The notes under the pieces: generated by a model
What the model saw: the letters and a program-made list of their open reading frames with translations, nothing else
The model's database searches: none
What the model was told of the DNA's origin: nothing
Made by a program: the position numbers and the translations under genes
In this document: in pieces, positions 6,683 through 12,095 of the stretch
Layout of the letters: every line of letters begins with the position of its first letter
Position numbering within the stretch: the first letter of the stretch is position 1
NCBI GenBank assembly: GCA_002449635.1
Contig: DJXF01000059.1
Location: 3,743-15,837 of the forward strand
Direction of reading: 5' to 3'
DNA: 12,095 bases
Origin: Clostridiales bacterium UBA7011
Lineage (GTDB): Bacteria > Bacillota > Clostridia > Oscillospirales > Butyricicoccaceae

Positions 6683-8092
6683 ATGAAATTATACAACTCC
6701 ATGACACGCAAAAAGGAAGAATTTGTTCCGATTGAGCCGGGAAAGGTGAAAATGTATTCCTGCGGTCCGACGGTATACAACTTCTTCCACATCGGCAATG
6801 CGCGCCCGTTCATTATCTTTGATACGCTGCGCCGGTATTTTGAATATCGCGGTTATGACGTTCAGTTTGTACAGAATTTTACGGATATTGACGACAAGGT
6901 AATCAACAAGGCGAATGCGGAGGGCGTGACCTATGATGTCATCGCTGACCGCTATATCAAGGAATACTTCACCGATGCACAGGGCCTGGGCATTCGTCCG
7001 GCAACCGTGCATCCGCGTGCGACGGAGACGATGGATGCCATCATTGATATCGTCAAGACGCTCGTCGAAAACGGACACGCTTACGCTGCGCCGAACGGTG
7101 ACGTTTATTTCCGCACGAAGAGCTTTCCCGAGTACGGAAAGCTGTCCCATCAGCCGCTCGATGAGCTGCAGGCGGGTGCGCGCATCAGTGTAGGCGAGCT
7201 GAAGGAGGACCCGATGGATTTCGCTGTCTGGAAGGCGGCGAAGCCGGGAGAGCCGAGCTGGGCTTCTCCGTGGGGACAGGGCAGACCGGGCTGGCACATC
7301 GAGTGCTCTGCCATGGTCAACAAATTCCTCGGCAAGACGATTGACATTCATTCCGGCGGCAAGGATCTCATTTTCCCGCATCATGAAAATGAAATCGCAC
7401 AGTCGGAGTGCGCCAACGGCTGCACCTTTGCTAACTACTGGCTGCACAACGGTTTTCTGACCATCGACAACGAGAAAATGTCCAAGTCCAAGGGCAATTT
7501 CTTCATGGTGCGTGAGGCGGCGAATGTCTATGGCTATGAGACCATCCGCATGTTCATGCTGTCTGCACAGTACCGCAGCCCGCTCAACTATTCGGAGGAG
7601 TCGCTGGAAATGGCGAAACATTCGCTGGCGCGCCTGTATACGGCGGCGGAAAACCTCCAGTTCCTGCTGGACCATCAGACGGGCGATGCCATGACGCAGG
7701 CAGAGCAGGAAACAGCGGCTTCGTTCGCACAGTACCGCCAGAAGTTCATCGACGCGATGGACGATGACCTGAATACCGCGGATGCGCTGGCGGCGATTTT
7801 TGAGCTGGTGCGCGAGATCAACACCGCGGTAAAGGATCCCAGCTGCACGCATGCATTTGTACAGGCCTGCTTTGACAGCATGATGGAGCTGTGCGGCGTG
7901 CTCGGTCTTGTCGATCATCTGGAAAAGAAGACGATTGACAGCGAGATCGAGGAGCTGATCGCGCAGCGTGCTGCCGCGAAAAAGGCGAAAAACTTTGCGG
8001 AGGCGGACCGGATTCGCGATTACCTGCTCAATGAAAAGGGCATTGTCATCAAGGATACCCGTCAGGGCACGCAGTGGAGCTATAAGGAATAA
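6683..8092 (+). CDS. cysS: Cysteinyl-tRNA synthetase
   Basis: CysS is the class I synthetase that charges tRNA-Cys with cysteine in the cytoplasm. The 469 residues match the usual length. The HIGH motif appears as HIGN (36-39) and the KMSKS motif as KMSKS (265-269). The zinc ligands that select cysteine map to Cys27, Cys208, His233 and Glu237, by comparison with the known E. coli residues, and all are present. The C-terminal helical region (from about 300) has the anticodon-binding DALRs-type layout, ending with AKNFAEADRIRDYLLNEKGI. The start ATG has AAAGGGAG 8 bases upstream. It is the last gene of the pgsA unit; a hairpin 19 bases after the stop separates it from the opposing metY. Confidence 0.98.
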   Translation: MKLYNSMTRKKEEFVPIEPGKVKMYSCGPTVYNFFHIGNARPFIIFDTLRRYFEYRGYDVQFVQNFTDIDDKVINKANAEGVTYDVIADRYIKEYFTDAQGLGIRPATVHPRATETMDAIIDIVKTLVENGHAYAAPNGDVYFRTKSFPEYGKLSHQPLDELQAGARISVGELKEDPMDFAVWKAAKPGEPSWASPWGQGRPGWHIECSAMVNKFLGKTIDIHSGGKDLIFPHHENEIAQSECANGCTFANYWLHNGFLTIDNEKMSKSKGNFFMVREAANVYGYETIRMFMLSAQYRSPLNYSEESLEMAKHSLARLYTAAENLQFLLDHQTGDAMTQAEQETAASFAQYRQKFIDAMDDDLNTADALAAIFELVREINTAVKDPSCTHAFVQACFDSMMELCGVLGLVDHLEKKTIDSEIEELIAQRAAAKKAKNFAEADRIRDYLLNEKGIVIKDTRQGTQWSYKE

Positions 8093-8110
8093 CCATCTGA
8101 TAAAAAACAA

Positions 8111-8147
8111 TCCCCGCCCGCCGGCGTGATGTTCCGGTGAGCGGGGA
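8111..8147. terminator. Hairpin terminator between convergent cysS and metY
   Basis: Bases 8111-8124 pair with 8134-8147 around a 9-base loop. The stem has outer arms TCCCCGC and GCGGGGA, inner arms CCGG and CCGG, and one C-A mismatch. Read on the minus strand, the stem is followed by TTGTTTTTT, a good intrinsic terminator for metY. On the plus strand the tail is only AATTTATA, so termination of cysS is predicted to be weaker. Confidence 0.8.
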
Positions 8148-8167
8148 ATTTATATGGAAAGAAACGG

Positions 8168-9442
8168 TTATTCTGCAATTGCGGAAAATGCCTGCTTGAG
8201 ATCATCGAGGAGATCATCCACATTTTCCAGACCGATGGACAGGCGGACAAGTCCCGGCGTGATGCCGCAGGCCGCAAGCTGTTCATCTGTCAGCTGCCGG
8301 TGCGTCGCTGTCGCCGGATGCAAAATGCAGCTGTGAATGTCGGCGACGTGCACTTCGAGGGAAATCAGCTTGAGGCTGTCAATGAACTTTGCCGCGCGGT
8401 TGCGTCCGCCGCGGATGGAGAAGGAGATGACGCCTGCGGTGCCCTCCGGCAGATATTTTTCGGAGAGTGCGTGGTATTTGTCAGAGGCCAGACCGGGATA
8501 GTTGATAAATTCGACATCCGGCTGCTGTTCCAGATACTGTGCGACAGTCAGTGCGTTGCTGCTGTGCTGACGAATGCGCAGGGGAAGCGTCTGCAGACCG
8601 AGGTCGAGCAGAAATGCGCCCATCGGCGTCTGGCACGTGCCCATATCGCGCATCAGCTGTACGCGCGCTTTGGTGATGTACGCCGCGGCGCCGAATGCCT
8701 CTGTGTAGCGCAGGCCGTGATACGAAGCGTCCGGCTCGGTCAGCCCGGGGAATTTGCCCGATGCGCCCCAGTCAAATTTGCCGCTGTCGACAATCACGCC
8801 GCCCATCTGAACGGCATGTCCATCCATGTATTTTGTGGTGGAATGTACGACGATATCCGCGCCGAAATCGAACGGACGGCACAGAATCGGGGTTGCAAAG
8901 GTGTTGTCGACGATGAGCGGAATGCCGTTGTCATGTGCGAGCTTTGCCATTTTTTCGATATCAAGCACGAACAGCGCGGGATTGGCGATGGTTTCGCCGA
9001 AAACGGCCTTTGTGTTCGGCTGAACGGCCTTTTGCAGCTCTGCAAGCGGTGCATCGCCGTCGACAAAGGTGACATCAATTCCCAGCTTTTTCAGTGTGAC
9101 ACCGAACAGATTAAAGGTGCCGCCGTAAATCGCAGAGGTGCAGATGATGTGATCGCCCGCCTGCGCGACATTCAGCACGGAAAGCATCGATGCCGCCTGA
9201 CCGGAGGAGGTGCACAGCGCACCGACGCCGCCTTCGAGTGCGGCAATTTTCTTTTCCACCGCGTCAACCGTCGGATTGCCCAGACGGGTATAAAACGCAT
9301 CGCCTGCGGTCAGGTCAAACAGAGCGCCGACATGCTCTGTGGAGGAAAACGTAAAGGTTGTAGATTGATAAATCGGCAGGGCGCGCGCGCCGCCGTTGCC
9401 CGGCTCATAGCCGGCGTGAATACAAGCGGTTTCAGGTCTCAT
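8168..9442 (-). CDS. metY: O-acetylhomoserine aminocarboxypropyltransferase (sulfhydrylase)
   Basis: A PLP-dependent enzyme of the Cys/Met metabolism family, most likely making homocysteine from O-acetylhomoserine and sulfide (direct sulfhydrylation). The 424 residues contain YTRLGNPT (51-58), SSGQAA (79-84), the aspartate of IVDNTFATP that contacts the cofactor (Asp179), and the Schiff-base lysine Lys204 in VVHSTTKYMDGH. The length near 425, the start PETACIHAGY and the insertion GGVIVDSGKFDW favour the MetY/Cys25-type sulfhydrylase over the shorter cystathionine enzymes MetB and MetC, although exact substrate choice cannot be read from sequence. AAAGGA (plus-strand positions 9453-9458) lies 10 bases before the ATG. 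It is a single-gene unit between its own promoter and terminator. Confidence 0.9.
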   Translation of the reverse strand: MRPETACIHAGYEPGNGGARALPIYQSTTFTFSSTEHVGALFDLTAGDAFYTRLGNPTVDAVEKKIAALEGGVGALCTSSGQAASMLSVLNVAQAGDHIICTSAIYGGTFNLFGVTLKKLGIDVTFVDGDAPLAELQKAVQPNTKAVFGETIANPALFVLDIEKMAKLAHDNGIPLIVDNTFATPILCRPFDFGADIVVHSTTKYMDGHAVQMGGVIVDSGKFDWGASGKFPGLTEPDASYHGLRYTEAFGAAAYITKARVQLMRDMGTCQTPMGAFLLDLGLQTLPLRIRQHSSNALTVAQYLEQQPDVEFINYPGLASDKYHALSEKYLPEGTAGVISFSIRGGRNRAAKFIDSLKLISLEVHVADIHSCILHPATATHRQLTDEQLAACGITPGLVRLSIGLENVDDLLDDLKQAFSAIAE

Positions 9443-9461
9443 GGGGAAAACATCCTTTCCA

Positions 9462-9485
9462 TTCCGCGGTTTCAGAACAGCGGAA
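9462..9485 (-). repeat. Hairpin in the metY leader
   Basis: TTCCGC (9462-9467) and GCGGAA (9480-9485) are inverted copies around a 12-base loop, inside the predicted metY leader. On the minus strand the stem ends 3 bases before the ribosome binding site. The leader, about 50 bases, is too short for the SAM or T-box riboswitches that often control methionine genes in Firmicutes. Confidence 0.5.
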
Positions 9486-9499
9486 AACTTCTCTTTATT

Positions 9500-9528
9500 A
9501 CCCTAACACAATGGTGAAATCGTGTCAA
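9500..9528 (-). promoter_or_regulatory. Probable promoter of metY
   Basis: On the minus strand, TTGACA (9528 to 9523) is followed after 17 bases by TAGGGT (9505 to 9500), which keeps the three most conserved -10 bases. Transcription would start near 9493. The -35 element is perfect and the -10 is weak, as expected for a promoter that an activator or repressor tunes. Confidence 0.6.
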
Positions 9529-9546
9529 GCATTGCCCCGCCGCCTC

Positions 9547-9575
9547 TTGCCACGGCAGGCGGAAAACGATATAAT
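9547..9575 (+). promoter_or_regulatory. SigA promoter of the DUF896-CCA operon
   Basis: TTGCCA (9547-9552) and TATAAT (9570-9575) are 17 bases apart. The -10 region lies in the context GGAAAACGATATAATAA, nearly the same as the pgsA promoter. It is back-to-back with the metY promoter; 18 bases separate the two -35 elements. Confidence 0.8.
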
Positions 9576-9610
9576 AAAATCTATTACAGACGATTTGGAG
9601 GCTTCCAGCG

Positions 9611-9835
9611 ATGGATCAGAAAAAGATCAGCCGGATCAATGAACTGGCGAGAAAATCCAAGGCAGAGGGTCTGACAGCGGAGGAACAGACGGAGCAGAAG
9701 CAGCTGCGGGAGGAGTATAAAGCGGAATATATCGCAAACCTCAGGGCGCAGCTGGACAACACGGTGATTGTTGACGAAAACGGAAACCGCCGCAGATTGA
9801 GACAGAAAAAGCCGTACAACGGTCTGCGCCACTGA
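9611..9835 (+). CDS. DUF896 family small protein (YnzC-like)
   Basis: A 74-residue protein of the DUF896/UPF0291 family, whose best-known member is B. subtilis YnzC; its function is not established. The signature is clear: KISRINELARKSKAEGLTAE (5-24) forms the first helix, EEQTEQKQLREEYKAEYIANLRAQL the second, and the tail is basic (GNRRRLRQKK). The product is charged, without membrane segments or a signal peptide, and should be cytoplasmic; the basic tail could allow nucleic-acid binding, which is inference. GGAGG at 9597-9601 lies 9 bases before the ATG. It is the first gene of the unit, and only one base separates its stop from the CCA enzyme start, so the two are probably translationally coupled. 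Confidence 0.9.
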   Translation: MDQKKISRINELARKSKAEGLTAEEQTEQKQLREEYKAEYIANLRAQLDNTVIVDENGNRRRLRQKKPYNGLRH

Positions 9836-9836
9836 T

Positions 9837-11372
9837 ATGGAACTGCAGTTTGATTTGCCTGCGGGCGTGCGCACGGTGCTGGACCGCCTGACAGAGGGGG
9901 GCTTTGCCGGCTATATTGTGGGCGGTGCGGTGCGCGACCGCCTTGCGGGTCTTGTGCCGCACGATTATGACGTGTGCACATCCGCGCTGCCGCAGCAGGT
10001 GGAGCGGTTGTTTGCCGACTGTCCGGTCATTGAAACCGGCATCCGACACGGCACGGTCACGGTGCTTGCGGCGGGAGAGCCCGTCGAGGTGACGACCTTT
10101 CGCACGGAGGGCGCGTATTCCGACGGGCGGAGACCGGATTGTGTGGCGTTTGTCACGGATGTGCGGGACGATCTCGCCCGACGGGATTTTACCATCAATG
10201 CGATGGCATGGAGTCCGGCAGAGGGACTGTGTGACCCGTTTGGCGGAAAAGATGATCTCAAACGCCGCATCCTGCGCTGTGTGGGCGATGCGGATGCGCG
10301 CCTGCAGGAGGATGCGCTGCGCATTTTGCGTGCGCTGCGCTTTGCCGCGCAGCGCGGGCTTGCCATGGAACCGCAGACCGCTGCCGCGCTGCACCGAAAC
10401 AGGGCGCGTTTGGAACAGGTGTCGGCGGAGCGCATTGCGGCGGAGCTGCTGCAGCTGCTTTGCGGCGCCCATGCGGGCGCGGTTTTGATGGAATATGCGG
10501 ATATTATTGCGCAGATTCTGCCTGAAATCCGCCCGATGATCGGCTTTGAACAGCACAATCCGCACCATAAATATACGGTGTGGGAACATTCGGTCCGCGC
10601 AGTGGAGGCCATTCGTCCCGACCCGCTGCTGCGCCTTGTGATGCTGCTGCACGATGCCGGAAAGCCGGACACCTACTTTATGGATGAAGCAGGTGTGGGA
10701 CATTTTTACGGGCATGCAGTGCGCTCGCAGGAGCTGGCACAGCAGGCGGCACAGCGCCTGCGGCTTTCCCATCACATGGAACAGCAGCTGCTGTATCTGG
10801 TGCGGCATCACGATACGCCGCTCGGATGGACGGCGCGGCATGTGCGGCGCAAGCTGGCGGTGCACGGAGAAGAGACCTATCGCGCGCTGCTTGCGATAAA
10901 AAAAGCGGATGGAATCGGACAGGGCACCGCACCGCAGGATCTGACCGCACTGCTGCGGACGGAGCAGCTGCTGGAAGAGGTGCTCGAGGCGGACAGCTGT
11001 CTGTCGCGCCGTGATCTTGCAGTGGACGGACACGATTTGCTGGCATGGGGCGCAAAGGGGCGCGCGGTCGGATACTATCTCTCCGTCCTGCTCGCACGCG
11101 TGCTCGATGATCCGTCCTGCAATACACCCGCAGCTCTGCGCGCGATCTATGATGCGCTTTGTGCGCAGGAAGACTGTGTGGAATTGACCGTCAACGGCAT
11201 GAGCTGGGGCAGCTGTGTGCGGGAGGTCGAGAAGCTGCTCAGCCGTGTCCCCGGCGTCACGCGAACGGAAATCACGCTGGACAGCGGGCGCGTGATCGTA
11301 TATGGACAAAATATTTCGTTTGAGCAGCTGCGTGAGCAGCTGATGGCGGCCGGATATGAGGTGGTATTATGA
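9837..11372 (+). CDS. cca: CCA-adding tRNA nucleotidyltransferase with a C-terminal HMA-like domain
   Basis: A class II nucleotidyltransferase that builds or repairs the CCA 3' end of tRNAs. Visible parts: GGAVRD (29-34), catalytic Asp43 and Asp45 in HDYDVCTSA, GIRHGTVTV (68-76), RRDFTINAMAW (115-125), the nucleotide-selecting EDxxR (Asp159, Arg162), an HD phosphohydrolase domain (about 244-360; His251, His272-Asp273, His289/His293), and the C-terminal arm ending near 442. At 511 residues it is about 65 longer than usual. Residues 448-511 (VELTVNGMSWGSCVREVEKL, then VPGV, an acidic beta strand, and a final AAGYEVV) match the layout of a heavy-metal-associated domain; the first metal cysteine is Trp457 and only Cys460 remains. 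The fusion is in frame and ends with an ATGA overlap with the next gene. EDxxR plus the HD domain do not by themselves separate CCA-adding from A- or CC-adding activity. Confidence 0.93.
   Translation: MELQFDLPAGVRTVLDRLTEGGFAGYIVGGAVRDRLAGLVPHDYDVCTSALPQQVERLFADCPVIETGIRHGTVTVLAAGEPVEVTTFRTEGAYSDGRRPDCVAFVTDVRDDLARRDFTINAMAWSPAEGLCDPFGGKDDLKRRILRCVGDADARLQEDALRILRALRFAAQRGLAMEPQTAAALHRNRARLEQVSAERIAAELLQLLCGAHAGAVLMEYADIIAQILPEIRPMIGFEQHNPHHKYTVWEHSVRAVEAIRPDPLLRLVMLLHDAGKPDTYFMDEAGVGHFYGHAVRSQELAQQAAQRLRLSHHMEQQLLYLVRHHDTPLGWTARHVRRKLAVHGEETYRALLAIKKADGIGQGTAPQDLTALLRTEQLLEEVLEADSCLSRRDLAVDGHDLLAWGAKGRAVGYYLSVLLARVLDDPSCNTPAALRAIYDALCAQEDCVELTVNGMSWGSCVREVEKLLSRVPGVTRTEITLDSGRVIVYGQNISFEQLREQLMAAGYEVVL
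11178..11369 (+). other. HMA-like domain segment of the CCA enzyme
   Basis: This part encodes residues 448-511, a predicted beta-alpha-beta-beta-alpha-beta fold. Landmarks line up with copper-chaperone-like HMA domains: hydrophobic strand VELTV, turn GMSWGSC in place of GMxCxxC, helix VREVEKLLSRV, PGV turn, strand TEITLDSGRVIVYG, helix FEQLREQLMAA, and GYEV. Cys460 keeps the second ligand position, Trp457 replaces the first, and Cys447 lies just before the domain. The assignment rests on pattern recognition alone. Confidence 0.7.
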
Positions 11373-11959
11373 GTTTGGATTACAGGCAGATTTTTATCGA
11401 CGCATACAAGACAAACATCACACGGCGCGGTGCGGACCGCCTGCTTGAATGGCTGATGGGATCGGATTTCTTTACCGCACCTGCTTCCACGCGCTTTCAT
11501 GCGGCGTATGAGGGCGGACTGGTGGAGCACAGCGTCAATGTATACCGCACGCTGATGCACAAGCATTTTGTCGAAGGGGAGGACAACGCGGAGAGCGCGG
11601 CGATCTGTGCGCTGCTGCACGACATCTGCAAGGCAGGCTTTTACGAGGTTTCCTTTCGCAACAAAAAGAATGATGCCGGCGTGTGGGAAAAGGTGCCGTA
11701 TTACACGATCAACGACCGGTTTCCGTATGGACACGGCGAAAAGTCGGTGTTCCTGATCGAGCGGTTTATGCGGCTGAAAAATGAAGAGGCCGTCGCCATT
11801 CGCTGGCATATGGGCGGCTTTGACGAGGCGGCGCGCGGCGGCTCGTTTGCCATTGCACACGCCTATGAACAGTATCCGCTCGCGGTCAAGCTGCATCTGT
11901 CCGATCTGGAGGCAACCTATCTGTGTGAAAGACGTGAGACGGAGGAGGAAACGATATGA
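11369..11959 (+). CDS. HD-domain phosphohydrolase
   Basis: A 196-residue cytoplasmic protein of the HD superfamily, metal-dependent phosphohydrolases acting on nucleotides or nucleic acids. The metal ligands are probably His54 (GGLVEHSVNVY), His84-Asp85 (ALLHDICKAG), His122 (YGHGEKS), His147 (IRWHMGG) and Asp179 (LSDLEATY). The GGLxEHS and HDICK phrases are shared with the C-terminal domain of YhaM-type 3'-5' exoribonucleases, but no OB-fold RNA-binding domain is present, so the substrate is unknown. The ATG overlaps the CCA stop (ATGA) and its own TGA overlaps the next ATG in the same way, so three genes are translationally linked. Given these partners, a role in tRNA or nucleotide maintenance is possible but is inference. 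Confidence 0.85.
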   Translation: MSLDYRQIFIDAYKTNITRRGADRLLEWLMGSDFFTAPASTRFHAAYEGGLVEHSVNVYRTLMHKHFVEGEDNAESAAICALLHDICKAGFYEVSFRNKKNDAGVWEKVPYYTINDRFPYGHGEKSVFLIERFMRLKNEEAVAIRWHMGGFDEAARGGSFAIAHAYEQYPLAVKLHLSDLEATYLCERRETEEETI

Positions 11960-12095
11960 AGGCAAAGCGGTTTACCCTGCAGACCCCGCGCGAGGGTTTT
12001 CTGAACATCACGCGCAGTGTACAGGAGACCATCCGGGAAAGCGGCGTTTCCGACGGCATTGCTGTGATCTGGTGCGCCCACACCACGGCGGGCAT
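11956..12095 (+). CDS. YjbQ/UPF0047 family protein, 3' end outside the window
   Basis: Only the first 46 residues are present. They match the opening of the YjbQ (UPF0047, 'secondary thiamine-phosphate synthase') family: FTLQTPREGFLNITRSVQET followed by the hallmark CAHTTAG with conserved His42. Family members show weak thiamine-phosphate synthase activity, but the true role is uncertain. The start ATG overlaps the stop of the HD gene (ATGA), with GGAGGAGG just upstream (about 11941-11948). Confidence 0.85.
   Translation, partial: MKAKRFTLQTPREGFLNITRSVQETIRESGVSDGIAVIWCAHTTAG

Noticed and set aside
4610..8110. Long minus-strand frames opposite rimO and cysS
   Set aside because: They mirror well-recognised plus-strand genes, have no good ribosome binding site or motif, and arise from the same codon bias.
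8300..9517. Long plus-strand frame opposite metY
   Set aside because: The minus strand carries the clear PLP enzyme with its Schiff-base lysine, promoter and terminator; the plus frame has no motif.
9741..11309. Long minus-strand frame opposite the CCA gene
   Set aside because: It is antisense to the conserved nucleotidyltransferase and HD motifs, with no recognisable domain of its own.
1..12095. Mobile elements, CRISPR arrays, tRNA or rRNA genes
   Set aside because: I saw no direct repeat arrays, transposase motifs, terminal inverted repeats with target duplications, or tRNA-like cloverleaf signatures; nearly all the sequence is taken up by housekeeping genes.

Overview
The window is a dense, GC-rich stretch of chromosome. 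It is almost certainly from a member of the Firmicutes (Bacillota), class Clostridia. Three things point there: the gene content (a DUF1385/YqhQ protein, recA-recX, rimO, pgsA, a YnzC-type DUF896 protein, a class II CCA enzyme with an HD domain), the strong AGGAGG-type ribosome binding sites, and near-consensus SigA promoters. The high GC and the style of the histidine kinase suggest the Oscillospirales side of the class, but that is a guess. All genes look like core housekeeping genes. I see no transposon, phage gene, CRISPR array, tRNA or rRNA.

Region 1 (1-5992, plus strand) is a tightly packed run: the end of a sensor histidine kinase, a DUF1385 membrane protein, the release-factor glutamine methyltransferase PrmC, RecA, its modulator RecX, and the S12 methylthiotransferase RimO. 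Genes overlap or lie within a few bases of each other, except for short gaps before recA and rimO. Region 2 (5998-8092, plus strand) starts at a consensus promoter (TTGACA, 17 bases, TATAAT) and carries pgsA (phosphatidylglycerol-phosphate synthase) and cysS (cysteinyl-tRNA synthetase).

Region 3 (8111-9528) is one minus-strand gene, a PLP-dependent O-acetylhomoserine sulfhydrylase (metY). A hairpin that can act as a shared terminator separates it from cysS. Its promoter lies back-to-back with the next plus-strand promoter. Region 4 (9547-12095, plus strand) is an operon of a small DUF896 protein, a CCA-adding tRNA nucleotidyltransferase, an HD-domain phosphohydrolase and the start of a YjbQ/UPF0047 protein. 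The last three start codons overlap or nearly touch the preceding stops.

The most unusual feature is the CCA enzyme. After its normal end it carries about 65 extra residues that read as a heavy-metal-associated (HMA-type, ferredoxin-like) domain whose CxxC metal site has become WxxC. Next in interest is a set of short GC-rich hairpins placed just before ribosome binding sites (recA, rimO, cysS, metY, and a weaker one at pgsA), together with a 10-base word shared by the recA and pgsA leaders. I found no clear sign of a wholly new multi-gene system.
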